From positions 2,298,708 to 2,362,707 of the forward strand of contig JABTUA010000002.1 in NCBI GenBank assembly GCA_015075635.1: a DNA stretch of 64,000 nucleotides. The letters are read 5' to 3'. Source of the DNA: Polyangiaceae bacterium. Lineage in GTDB: Bacteria > Myxococcota_A > Polyangia > Polyangiales > Polyangiaceae. How positions within the stretch are numbered: the first letter of the stretch is position 1; each line of letters opens with the position of its first letter. Both the position numbers and the translations under genes were made by a program. The notes beneath the pieces were generated by a model. The model saw only the letters and a list, made by a program, of their open reading frames with translations, was not told the DNA's origin and did not search any database. Below are positions 36,101-44,060 of this stretch, one piece after another.

Positions 36101-38184
36101 TCCTTGCGCTCCTCCGCGACCTTGGGGAGCACGCCCCGATCGAACCAGGTCTGGCCGGTCGCGCGCCCGCGCAGGTGCTCCGACAAGAGCCCGAGCGCCG
36201 CGAAGCGCACGTTGTCGGAGCTCTGGCCGTCGAGCACACCGGGGATCTCGGGCGCGATGCGCTCCGACGGTCCGTGCGACTCGCGACGTCCTGCTTCGTC
36301 GTAGTGGCGCCTGCGGTACGCCGCGAGCTCGCGATCGAGCGTGAGCAGGCGCTTCTCGAGGTCGGGTCGCACGTCCGAGAGCGCGAAGAACGCCTCGTCC
36401 ACTGCCGACAGCCCGAGCGCGACCTTGGCCGGCCCGCCCGGGCCTCGCGCGAAGACGTCGATGGTGGCGCGCTCGCCCGGCGCGTGCTGCGGTTTGTTCA
36501 CCTCCGCTCTCAGCGCGAGCTCGCCGGAGGCATCCGTCAAGAAGAGGCGCTGGCCTTCGAACAAGCCGCGCGTGCCGAAGGACTTGGCCTCGAGGCGGAC
36601 CAGCCCCCGGGCGGTGGCGGGCACCGCGAGCGCCACTTCGGTCATCTCGCCGGTGCACGCTCCGTGTGCGGTGGAGAGCAGGCGGTCACCTCTCCAGAGC
36701 GCCAGCTGGACCGTGCCCGGGTTGCCGCCGGGCACGAGCAGCCGGATTGGCGCGCTGCCGCCAGCGGGCAGCGCGGGCTTCGCGGCCCGGATCAACAGCG
36801 GCGGGGGAAGCGGCTCTGCCCACTCGTACCTCCCCCGACCCCGGAAGCGCGCCCCGGGCTGTCGAACCGCCACTCCCGCGCTGCCCTTGCGCCCGCTCCC
36901 GTCCACGACCGTCAGCTCGTGCCATTGGCGGTCGGCCTGGGGCCTGACGCTCACGACCGCGAAGCCTTGCTCGTCGGTCTCGACGCCCGGTCCCTCCGGA
37001 TCGCCCCTCACCGTGGCGGCCACCGGTCGCTCGCCATCGCTGACCAGGACGTAGACCAGGTTCTCGACCCCGGGCACGAGCACGCCGCTCTCCGGAACGG
37101 CCTCGATCGCGAACCCCGAGCCGGCGACGCGGACGTCGCCCTTGCCCTCGAGGGTCGTCCCGCCTTCGACCTCCACGACGCCGAGCAGCGGCCCGCTCAC
37201 CTGTGGGGGCGGCAACACGAACCGATACTCTCCCTTTTCATCGGTCTTGCCCTCGACGGCGGGGCTCGGGCCGGCCGCGCCGCGGAAGACCTTGGCCCGA
37301 GCACCCACCACCGGCTTGCCGAAGCTCCAGAGCGCCGCGAGCGTGCCGCGCACGGGCTCACCGCGCTCGTAGCGATCGCGCTCGACGCTCAGCGTCAGCT
37401 TCCCCTTGGGGAGCGCGTAGCGCTTGACCAGGATCTTCTGGCGCGCGAAGGCGTAGGGCCCAGAGACCTCGACCGTGTACTCGCCGAGGAGGATCTCCGC
37501 GGCCAGCGCGAAGTCGGCGCGGGCGATGCCGAACGCCGAGGTCTTGCGCGTCTGCTTGAAGACCTTGGTGCCGTTCGGGTCGAGCACCGTGAAAATCACG
37601 TCCTTGTCCGCGAGAGGTTTGTCCGAGGCGTCGAACGCCAGCGCGCGGACGTGGACGACCTGGCCCGGCTGGTAGAGCGGCTTGTCGGTGCTGAGCGCGG
37701 TCGTCGGAGAGCGCTTGCCCCAGATCCGAGCGGTGCGTCCGCTCGCCTCCCCGTCCTTCGGCAGATACGCGACGAAGGTGAGCGAGCTCCACTTCTGCTC
37801 GGGCAGGCGAGCTTCGGCGAGCCACTCGCCTCCGGCGTCGGTGACGCCGGCCGCGAGCTTTCGCTCGTCCTCGTCGTCGATGAAGGCCAAGAGCTCGACG
37901 TGCTCTCCGGCCACGGGCCGCCCGGTCCGGAGGTCGTGGACCAGGACCCGGAAGCGTTCGCTGTCTCCGGGGGTGACCGCATCGGGCGCGTCCAGCGACA
38001 CGACGCGGAATTCCCCGGGCTCGCCGCGCTGGTGGAGGCGCCACTGGGAGCCGACGTAGCTGGCGAACGCGAACAGCCCCAGGGCGACGACGGCCCAGAA
38101 CCAGCGCCCGCCGAGCCAGGTCGGGTCTCTCTCCACGGGCTCGCCCACTCCCGGACTGGTAGCGCTCCCGAACGCCGCCGACAA
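33163..38184 (-). CDS. Alpha-2-macroglobulin family protein with six-helix membrane insert at the bait region
   Basis: 1673 residues from TTG 38184 (a GTG at 38148 is an alternative). Order: one membrane anchor (about 28-47); MG-type beta domains with the MG2 signature TDKPLYQPGQVVHVRAL; a domain with LSAVDEAFFAL (about 590). Then comes a block of about six hydrophobic helices (about 698-918). The MG7 start SFFPETLLW (about 985) and DSITTYRVALSAVSQKG follow, then the thioester domain with GCFEQ (Cys about 1200) and the C-terminal receptor-like domain. Bacterial macroglobulins trap proteases after cleavage in a bait region between the VDEA and FFPETW blocks; here that place is occupied by membrane helices. 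See findings. Confidence 0.9.
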   Translation of the reverse strand: MSAAFGSATSPGVGEPVERDPTWLGGRWFWAVVALGLFAFASYVGSQWRLHQRGEPGEFRVVSLDAPDAVTPGDSERFRVLVHDLRTGRPVAGEHVELLAFIDDEDERKLAAGVTDAGGEWLAEARLPEQKWSSLTFVAYLPKDGEASGRTARIWGKRSPTTALSTDKPLYQPGQVVHVRALAFDASDKPLADKDVIFTVLDPNGTKVFKQTRKTSAFGIARADFALAAEILLGEYTVEVSGPYAFARQKILVKRYALPKGKLTLSVERDRYERGEPVRGTLAALWSFGKPVVGARAKVFRGAAGPSPAVEGKTDEKGEYRFVLPPPQVSGPLLGVVEVEGGTTLEGKGDVRVAGSGFAIEAVPESGVLVPGVENLVYVLVSDGERPVAATVRGDPEGPGVETDEQGFAVVSVRPQADRQWHELTVVDGSGRKGSAGVAVRQPGARFRGRGRYEWAEPLPPPLLIRAAKPALPAGGSAPIRLLVPGGNPGTVQLALWRGDRLLSTAHGACTGEMTEVALAVPATARGLVRLEAKSFGTRGLFEGQRLFLTDASGELALRAEVNKPQHAPGERATIDVFARGPGGPAKVALGLSAVDEAFFALSDVRPDLEKRLLTLDRELAAYRRRHYDEAGRRESHGPSERIAPEIPGVLDGQSSDNVRFAALGLLSEHLRGRATGQTWFDRGVLPKVAEERKERSGGVGILGLGALGLLSLVAFVAFGFWRVARAPAVPDTSAYDREDFGVSMRRAMIFWFLGAVLPFAVAILATLLTDEGRVFKLGPRWELLVAGIAWALTALGCFALQVRAIQGTEATPVARALPATRRVLWLAPAGMLACQLAIAAALAVRFEWVKLVLTGELRFFLLACVLVLVVQLAFGVLALLRSTSTLPVGAGRRLWLLLSRATFVGLPLTLAVLGVLVHKAKKFARSADDFEAREEVYLPSEDADNKEGGTGTRAKGEEGSMGNKRYAVAGPADNSSGAPIRVRSFFPETLLWLPEILTDQNGHARIEVPLADSITTYRVALSAVSQKGELGSLSLPLVAFQDFFVDVTAPATLTQGDQVSVPVTVFNYLSEPQKVRLTLEADGFEVRGKSDLELELGPSETRGTSFGVRATAAGARLLRVKAVGTKLSDAVERKVSVEPDGLPVVSVVNGSAAGTVRASVEVPKEAIAGASTLALKLYGGAFSQLVEVLDGALRRPSGCFEQTSSATYPNVLVLDFLRRTKTSSPAVEAKATAYIDDGYQRLLAFEVRGGGFDWFGRGPANTVLSAYGLLEFHDMSKVRPVDEEMMQRTRAFLYSAQRPDGSWEAPSHGVGSAGNIGQHDLLATAYIAWALGETGEQDARLGRALDLVEGSNADDPYALALVGNALSSGGRKEAAAVRAKALSGFVKRDGGLAHWESPGRGLTQSYGVSLAVETTGLAAQLLARSGSDKGLYKEALGWLVSKRDALGLWPSTAATISAMRALLHDAAPGTAGNQTVRVRAHGELVREVRFDKGALDVHQLVSLSDRVRPGENAIELEAPEGSDIAYQLVGTHYLPWSSAAAVAALPIVLRVDYGSRQVTPGKTLEVTAEARWNAVRPSGMVLLELGVPPGFEVESDDLERLVRDQKVARYSITSRGVILYLDQIAQLSPAKLGFRLRALYPVRAAAPASVAYAYYEPDARFETRPVLVTVGP

Positions 38185-38193
38185 CCTCCACGG

Positions 38194-38874
38194 TCACTGC
38201 GGTGACTGCGGCGTCGTCTCGGTGCTCACCACGTTCTCGTAGCGGCACTCGCTCGCCGGCGGGCACTCGCGCCCGCACACGTAGATCTTCGTGTTGTCGT
38301 CCCCTGGGCACTCGGTGACCTCCGCGTCGCTGCAGGTCAGGTTGCAGGTCGCGCTGCCCTGACAGCAGATGTAGCAACCGGTCTTGCAGCTCAGGCCGCA
38401 GGTCGTGTTGCCGGTGCAGCCGATCCCGCAATTCTGCTCGCAGCCCAGGTTGCAGCTCGAGTTGCCCGCGCAGCCGCCGCCGCAGTTCTCCTTGCAGGTC
38501 GTCGTGCACTCGGAGCCGCCGGCGCAGTCGAGGTTGCAGTTCCCCGCCTGCTCGCAGTTCACCGTGCAGGTCGACTGGCCCTGGCAGTTGGTGTCGCAAC
38601 CGCCGCGCTCGCTACAGTCGGCGACACAGTTTGACTTGGCCTGGCAGTCCAGATCGCACTCGGTGCCGTTGCAGTCGAGATCGCAGTCGGCGCCGTTGCG
38701 GCAGGTCGCTTCGCAGCTCGGGTCGCCCGCCGGACACTGGAGGTTGCACTTCTCGCCGACGCACTCGAGGCCGGAAGGGCCGTCGTCGTCGTCGCCGCAG
38801 GCGGGCAGGATCAGGGCGGCGGCGAGGAGCGGGAGAACGAAGCGAGACCAGCCGAGGATGTGGGTACGCGCCAT
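38194..38874 (-). CDS. Lipoprotein built from short Cys-repeat units
   Basis: 226 residues from ATG 38874 (the longer frame to 38991 has no signal peptide). Signal peptide with lipobox LILPAC, an Asp patch, then about fifteen near-periodic units of eight to twelve residues with two Cys each, of the form C-x3-C-(N/D)-L-x-C (CDLDCNGTECDLDCQ, CNLDCAGGSECTTTC, CNLGCEQNCGIGC). This would give a solenoid of disulfides. No enzymatic motif. It ends nine bases before the macroglobulin start and is probably its operon partner. Confidence 0.8.
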   Translation of the reverse strand: MARTHILGWSRFVLPLLAAALILPACGDDDDGPSGLECVGEKCNLQCPAGDPSCEATCRNGADCDLDCNGTECDLDCQAKSNCVADCSERGGCDTNCQGQSTCTVNCEQAGNCNLDCAGGSECTTTCKENCGGGCAGNSSCNLGCEQNCGIGCTGNTTCGLSCKTGCYICCQGSATCNLTCSDAEVTECPGDDNTKIYVCGRECPPASECRYENVVSTETTPQSPQ

Positions 38875-39101
38875 GCACTCCGCGCACGCAAGTTCCGCTC
38901 CAGCTCGAGAAGTGCCCGGATCCCGGCGCACGGGCGGCGGTGTGCTGATGCTCGGCGCCCTCACCCGAGGGCTCCCGGCAGCAGCAGCCACGCGGAACTA
39001 GCGGATATCCATCGCGAGATCGCCGCCGCGGGGACCGGCTTGCGGGCCCCGGAAAGCTCTCGTTACGTTGCCTGCTCATTTCCCAGAGAGGGAGGAAATC
39101 G

Positions 39102-39449
39102 ATGGCAACTGCATGTCTGTTGATCGGATGGAACCGCCCGAACCCCGGCCAGCACAAGGAGGGCATGTCGGCTCTGATCGAGAGCCGCGGCATGATCCAG
39201 AAGTGGCAGAAAGACGGCTGGTTCGAGAGCTACGAGCTGATCGGCCTGACCGCGCACGGCGGCGACTTGAATGGCTTCTACCTGCTCAAAGGTGAGCGCG
39301 CGAAGCTCGACGAGCTGCGCCGCACCGACGACTTCGAGCGCTTCTCCATGCGCCTCGGGTCGCTCTTCGATCGCTATGGCGTCGTCCCCGGCGTGACCGA
39401 GGCCGGCATCGACAAGGTGATCGCGCGCGCCGGCGATCTGCTGAAGTGA
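39102..39449 (+). CDS. Small conserved-looking cytoplasmic protein
   Basis: 115 residues, ATG 39102 preceded by AGGAGG-like GAGGGAGGAAATCG. An alpha/beta sequence (ACLLIGWNRP, WFESYELIGLTAHGGDLNGFYLL, RLGSLFDRYGVVPG) resembling small ferredoxin-fold dimeric domains (DUF3303/YCII style). No function is inferred. A good ribosome site and unbroken sequence make it a real gene. It is not in an operon. Confidence 0.65.
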   Translation: MATACLLIGWNRPNPGQHKEGMSALIESRGMIQKWQKDGWFESYELIGLTAHGGDLNGFYLLKGERAKLDELRRTDDFERFSMRLGSLFDRYGVVPGVTEAGIDKVIARAGDLLK

Positions 39450-39495
39450 GCGCGGGTCGCGGGCGGCGCGCTGCCTCGCGGCCGCCGCCCGCGCC

Positions 39496-40578
39496 TCATT
39501 TCAGCCCGTTGATCCAGCTCTCCATCATCGCCACCGCGGCCGTGTCGACCTCCTTGGTGTCGAAGTTCGGCATGCCGTTGTCGTCCCGGAGCCCCATCCG
39601 GACGTAGACCTGGCTCTTGCCTGGGTTGCCGGGGATGACCGCGATCGTCGTGTCGAGCGTGATGTGATTCATCAGCGCGTCGATGTTGGTCTTGTAGGTC
39701 GGCGTCTCCTCCGGCGTGGCGACGTCCACCGGGACCTTGTAGCGAAGCGTCCTGATCTTCGCGAGCCAGTTGGTGTCGTTGTGGCAGTGCCCGCAGTTGC
39801 CGTGCAAGTAGCCGAGCACGTCCTCGACGAGGCCGTCCCCCGGCATCGGAAACTCCTTGCCCGGTGGGTGGGACAGCAGGTTCTTCGAAGCCAGCGTGGT
39901 CAAGAACCCGCCGCCGGCCTCCTTGCTGCTCTGGATGGCCGAGACGCCGATGAGCACGTCGCCGGCCCCGTTGTGGCACTGCGTGCAGGTCTCGCTGTCC
40001 GGCACGTCGTGGGTCGTGCCGAGCGCGTTCTTCACGCCGCCCGGCACCGCGGCGCCGTCCTGCTTCGCTTCATCCCACAGGTACGAGACCTTGAGCCAAC
40101 CGTCGGCGCCCTCGGCGCGCTTCTCGAGGTAGCGGGTCTCGACGAGCTTGCCGTCCTTGTAGAACTCCTTCCACGCTCTGGTGCCGGTGGGGAAGCTCCA
40201 CACGTCCATGTAGGAAGTGTCGATCTGCGCACCCGGGGGCAAGTAGACGAAGCGGTTGCTCGGCGCGCCGTCGTGCCACACGGGGTAGCGCACGTCGAAC
40301 GGCATCACGTCGGGCGCGAGCGTGCGCGTCGCCATGTCGGTGAAAAGGCCGGTCTCGGAGAGCTTCGCGGGTCCGTCGAAGGGCAGGTCGGCGTCGCCGG
40401 CTTCCCCGCCGCCGTCCCCGTTCGAGTGGTCCATGCCCGCGTCCCCGACGGGCCCGTCCACCAGGCTCGCGTCGGGGTGCGGCGTGTGTTGCTTCGCGCC
40501 CGGCTCGTCGTCGCCGCTGCACGCGCCGAACGCGCCCAATGACAGCGCCATGCCCAGCCCCAAACCCAGCCGTCTCAT
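39496..40578 (-). CDS. Dihaem cytochrome c lipoprotein (SO_2930-like)
   Basis: 360 residues from ATG 40578. Signal peptide with lipobox AFGAC and an Asp/Gly/His-rich linker. The domain pattern LSETGLFTD, PFDVRYPVWHDGAPSNRFVYL, PPGAQID and WSFPTGTRAWKEF is typical of the SO_2930 family. Two haem sites follow: CTQCH (about 200) and CGHCH (about 262). Electron transfer at the outer membrane is likely; the partner is unknown. A single-gene unit between the small gene at 39102 and the kinase at 40656. Confidence 0.83.
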   Translation of the reverse strand: MRRLGLGLGMALSLGAFGACSGDDEPGAKQHTPHPDASLVDGPVGDAGMDHSNGDGGGEAGDADLPFDGPAKLSETGLFTDMATRTLAPDVMPFDVRYPVWHDGAPSNRFVYLPPGAQIDTSYMDVWSFPTGTRAWKEFYKDGKLVETRYLEKRAEGADGWLKVSYLWDEAKQDGAAVPGGVKNALGTTHDVPDSETCTQCHNGAGDVLIGVSAIQSSKEAGGGFLTTLASKNLLSHPPGKEFPMPGDGLVEDVLGYLHGNCGHCHNDTNWLAKIRTLRYKVPVDVATPEETPTYKTNIDALMNHITLDTTIAVIPGNPGKSQVYVRMGLRDDNGMPNFDTKEVDTAAVAMMESWINGLK

Positions 40579-40655
40579 CGATCCAATCCTTGCAGAGCGC
40601 GGGCGAGCCGGCCACCGGCACCGGCGCGCGCTCGCGAAAAACGTGCGTCGGCGCG

Positions 40656-42608
40656 CTACTTCGCCTCCCACCGGCCCTCGACCACGCCGCCGTCCCGCGC
40701 CGTCGCGACCACGCGGCCGACGTCGGCGAATACGCCGATGAAGGGCACGCTCCAGGTCTCGTTCTGCCACACGCATTTCCAGGGCAGCGAGCCGCCGGGC
40801 TCGTGCAGCCAGATGCTCCCGGCAGCGCCGGCCCAGATGCGCGCGCCGACGTCCACGGCCACCGCCCCGAGGTCCGGCCCGTCCGCGACGACCAGGGGTG
40901 TGGCCTTCTCCTCGTCGAGCGCGATCACGCGTCCCCCGCTGCCAACCACCGCGCCGATCCCCAGGTCGGCTCGGCCCGAGCACGCGGCGTAGGACACCGG
41001 CTCGCCGCCGGCGATGAGCTCGACCTCGAACATCAGCGGGCTGTAGATGGCCGCGTAGCCCTCGCCAGTTCTGGACTCGCCCGCGATCAGCCAGCGCTCG
41101 TCGTCGATGCGCGCGAGCGAGCGCACGTTCTTGGCGCGCGAGAGCGCGGCGGGCTTCATCCAGCGGCGCGCCGCGAGCCCGAACAAGAGCGGGGATTCGC
41201 CGGCCCGCTCGGCCACCAGCACCGCCAGGTCTTCGAGATCGCCGCTGGCGTGGGTGAACGAGACGCTCGGATCCTCGCCGCGCAAGAGGCCCGTCGCGCC
41301 GTCGCTCGAGTAGTGGGCGATGAAGGCGCCGTCGCCGCCGATGATCCAGTTGCCGGCGCCCACGCGCTCGACGAACCGGACTCCGCCTTCGGAGGGCAGA
41401 CCGTCAACGCGCGCCGACACCCAGCCGGTGCCGTTCCAGAACACCAGCCCGCTGGTGGTGGCGGCCAGGCAGCGCCCGTCGGCGTCCCAGGCCACGCTGC
41501 GCAGGATCCGGCTCCCTCCTGCCTGGTGACGGACGCGCCAGGTCCAGCCGAAGCGCATCGGCGCCGAGTAGTCGGTGATGCTCTCCAGGCGCCGCCGCGG
41601 CGGGCGCGAGCGCTTCTTTCCCGAGCGCAGCGCGCGCAGCACGCCGGAGACGAGCTCCCAGCCCGTGGGCGGGCGGTGGCGCGGATCCGCCGCCGTCCCC
41701 CGGGCGATGATGCGGTCGATGGCTGCGCACGCGCCCGGGCGCTCGGCGAGCTCGGGACACAGGCCCTTGCACTTGGTGATGCTGCGACGCTCGGCCGCCA
41801 TGGCGAGCACCGCGCCGTCGATCACGGAATTCGCGTTGAACAGCTCTTCGCCGGTCAGGAGCTTGAAGGTGACGGCGGCCAGGCTGAAGACGTCGCTCTC
41901 CGGGCAGACCTTGGCGCCGCCCTGCCGCACCTGCTCGGGCGCCGCGTAGCCCGGCGTGCCGCCGGCGATGCCGACGAACGTGCCCGTCCCGCCCTGCGGC
42001 CGCGCGATGCCGAAGTCGGCGATCTTGAACAGCTCGTCCTGACCGAAGCCGCAACAGAGCACGTTGTGCGGGGACAGATCGCGGTGCACCACGCCGACCT
42101 CGTGGATGGCCTCGAGCCCGCTGGCCAGACAGGTCAGCGCGAGCTCCGCGCGGTCCGGGTCGAACGCGTAGCCGGTCTGCTCGACGCTGAACTCGACGCG
42201 CTCCTCCAACGTCGTGCCCTCGGCGCCACCGTGGACGTATTCGAGGGCCAACCACGGCAGCCGGAGCTCGACCCCGCCCTGCTCGACGTCGATGGCGTCG
42301 CTGGCGAGCAGGCGCACCACGAACGGAGTGGGCGGCACGCGCTCGTTCAGGCGGCCGAGCGCCACGGTCTCCTTCTCGACGGCGAGGATGGCCATCTCGC
42401 CGGCGGCGCGCATCAGGCTCGGGCGCACGAACTTGAGCACCACCGGCGCCTCGCCGTCCGGGGCGCGGCGCAGGGCGAAGAACGCGATGGAATAGCTCCC
42501 CGCTCCCACCATGCGCTCGACCGTGTACACGACCTCGGGCTGAGCAGCGGCACGCACCGACACGCCTTCGAGCCCACCGAGGTGGTCGTCGTCCGGCGCC
42601 AAGAACAT
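40656..42608 (-). CDS. Ser/Thr kinase fused to a C-terminal beta-propeller-like domain
   Basis: 650 residues. The N-terminal 340 residues are a Hanks kinase: GAGSYSIAFFAL, VVLKFV, HRDLSPHN, DFGIARP and GTPGYAAPEQ. The usual Lys of HRDLKPxN is Ser here. The C-terminal 300 residues show repeated blade-like strands (SRILRSVAWDADGRCLAATT, GLVFWNGTGWVSARVDGLP, GVFADVGRVVATARDGGVVEG) without a membrane segment. The propeller may be a cytoplasmic sensing or scaffold module. No known PknB-type PASTA or PEGA domain is present. Confidence 0.88.
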   Translation of the reverse strand: MFLAPDDDHLGGLEGVSVRAAAQPEVVYTVERMVGAGSYSIAFFALRRAPDGEAPVVLKFVRPSLMRAAGEMAILAVEKETVALGRLNERVPPTPFVVRLLASDAIDVEQGGVELRLPWLALEYVHGGAEGTTLEERVEFSVEQTGYAFDPDRAELALTCLASGLEAIHEVGVVHRDLSPHNVLCCGFGQDELFKIADFGIARPQGGTGTFVGIAGGTPGYAAPEQVRQGGAKVCPESDVFSLAAVTFKLLTGEELFNANSVIDGAVLAMAAERRSITKCKGLCPELAERPGACAAIDRIIARGTAADPRHRPPTGWELVSGVLRALRSGKKRSRPPRRRLESITDYSAPMRFGWTWRVRHQAGGSRILRSVAWDADGRCLAATTSGLVFWNGTGWVSARVDGLPSEGGVRFVERVGAGNWIIGGDGAFIAHYSSDGATGLLRGEDPSVSFTHASGDLEDLAVLVAERAGESPLLFGLAARRWMKPAALSRAKNVRSLARIDDERWLIAGESRTGEGYAAIYSPLMFEVELIAGGEPVSYAACSGRADLGIGAVVGSGGRVIALDEEKATPLVVADGPDLGAVAVDVGARIWAGAAGSIWLHEPGGSLPWKCVWQNETWSVPFIGVFADVGRVVATARDGGVVEGRWEAK

Positions 42609-42656
42609 GGTCGCGCCAGCATAGCGCGAGCGCGGGCCGAGCCCGGTCCGTAATTC

Positions 42657-43997
42657 TCAGGCTTCGCGCACCATCGCCCGCAGCCGCTCGAGCGCCCGGT
42701 CCATCGTGTCGAGGGAAGGCCCGAACGAGAAGCGCACGTGATGGCGGAAGCGCGACGGACGGGCGGTGCGCCGGCCACCCGGATCGACGTCGAAGAACTC
42801 CCCGGGCACGACGATGACCTGGCGCTCGAGGGCCTTCTTGAAGAAGTCGTGCCCGTTCTTGATGGACTCCGGTAAGCCGGAGATGTCGCCCCAGACGTAG
42901 AACGTCCCCTGCGGCTCGACGTCGGTGCGCACACCCAGCGCCGTGAGCCCGTCGAGCAGCCGCGCCCGCTTCTGACCGAAAGCGCGGTGGATGGCCGCGC
43001 ACTCGGCGCGAGCGTTGTCGGCGCGCACGAAGCGCTCGGCGGCCCGCTGCAGGGGCCGCGAGCCGCCGCCGTCGAGGAACGACCCGGCGCTGGCCGCGGC
43101 CTCGATCACGCTCTTCGGGCCGACGATCCAGGTCGTGCGCCAGCCCGGGTAGCGCCAGTTCTTGGTCAGGCCGTCGAACAGCACGACGGGATCTCGATTC
43201 ACGTCCTCGACGTAGGCGGCGGCGCTCACCTGACGCGGCTCGGCGCCCCAGATGTAGTAGCTGTAGAACTCGTCGATCAGGAGCGTGCAGTCGAGCTCCC
43301 GCGCCGTCCCGACCCAGCCGCGAAGCTCGTCACCCTCGATCAGCTTGCCCGTCGGGTTGCAGGGGTTCGAGAGCAGAATCGCGCCCAGGCCGCGCCCCAG
43401 GATCTCGCGCCGCAGCTCCGAGACCGAGAAGCGATACCCTTGTTCGGGGTCCAAGAGGACCGGGATGGGCGTGAAGCGGCGGAACACGTCCAAGAGCTCT
43501 TCGTACGCCGTGTAGTCGGGCAAGAAGTGCCCGAGATGCACGGGGCCCACCGCCGCGCAGGCCCGCATGATCGAGACGCGCCCACCGCCCGCGATGGCGA
43601 CGTTCTCCGCACTGTACTGCGACGGCAGACCGCGCCGGTACAGCTCGTTGTACAGCCCAGCCACCGCCTCGCGCAGCTCCCAGAGCCCAGCCACCGGCGC
43701 GTACTCCTGGTCGGCGACGTCGATGTCGATGTGCTCGACGCGCGGCGGGGCGCCTTCGAGCGGCCCCGTCTCCGGCATGCCCTGGCCCAGGTTGCACCAG
43801 TCGGGGTTCTCCTGCGAGTAGCCGTGCCGCTGAGCCTCGGCCATCACGTAGATGACGCCGGTGCGCGGGACGGGGCGAATGGCGGTGAGCTGGTGCACTT
43901 CGGGGGCGGAACCTACTTGCGAGGGGCCGGGCCGGTCAAACCCGCCAGCCGACTGGCGGCCTTGTCGCGGTCTTCGGCACACCGGCGCGGCTGGCAC
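42657..43997 (-). CDS. PLP-dependent aminotransferase, class I/II
   Basis: Up to 446 residues; the first 35 are Arg/Gly-rich and the true start may be an internal GTG near 43916. Fold-type I aminotransferase: GLWELREAVAGLYNELY, SNPCNPTGKLI, LLIDEFYSYYIW and the Schiff-base Lys in FDGLTKNWRYPGWR, with the final phosphate-binding Arg in HHVRFSFG. The substrate is not readable; the layout resembles aspartate/aromatic aminotransferase-like proteins. Its stop lies 48 bases downstream of the kinase start; both run on the minus strand. Confidence 0.87.
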   Translation of the reverse strand: MPAAPVCRRPRQGRQSAGGFDRPGPSQVGSAPEVHQLTAIRPVPRTGVIYVMAEAQRHGYSQENPDWCNLGQGMPETGPLEGAPPRVEHIDIDVADQEYAPVAGLWELREAVAGLYNELYRRGLPSQYSAENVAIAGGGRVSIMRACAAVGPVHLGHFLPDYTAYEELLDVFRRFTPIPVLLDPEQGYRFSVSELRREILGRGLGAILLSNPCNPTGKLIEGDELRGWVGTARELDCTLLIDEFYSYYIWGAEPRQVSAAAYVEDVNRDPVVLFDGLTKNWRYPGWRTTWIVGPKSVIEAAASAGSFLDGGGSRPLQRAAERFVRADNARAECAAIHRAFGQKRARLLDGLTALGVRTDVEPQGTFYVWGDISGLPESIKNGHDFFKKALERQVIVVPGEFFDVDPGGRRTARPSRFRHHVRFSFGPSLDTMDRALERLRAMVREA

Positions 43998-44060
43998 AGG
44001 AGCTTCTCCCGCGGATTTGTCGCAGTCGACGGCGGCATGCAGCTTGCTCTGGACGCGTCC

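Noticed and set aside
34000..38205. A 1401-codon open frame on the plus strand opposite the macroglobulin gene
   Set aside because: It mirrors the macroglobulin frame through high-GC codon use. Its sequence is Arg/Glu/His/Gln-rich with no domain, while the minus strand has clear family motifs.
39496..40983. Longer version of the dihaem cytochrome gene starting at 40983
   Set aside because: The extra 135 residues are Arg/Gly-rich with no signal peptide; ATG 40578 gives a proper lipoprotein signal.
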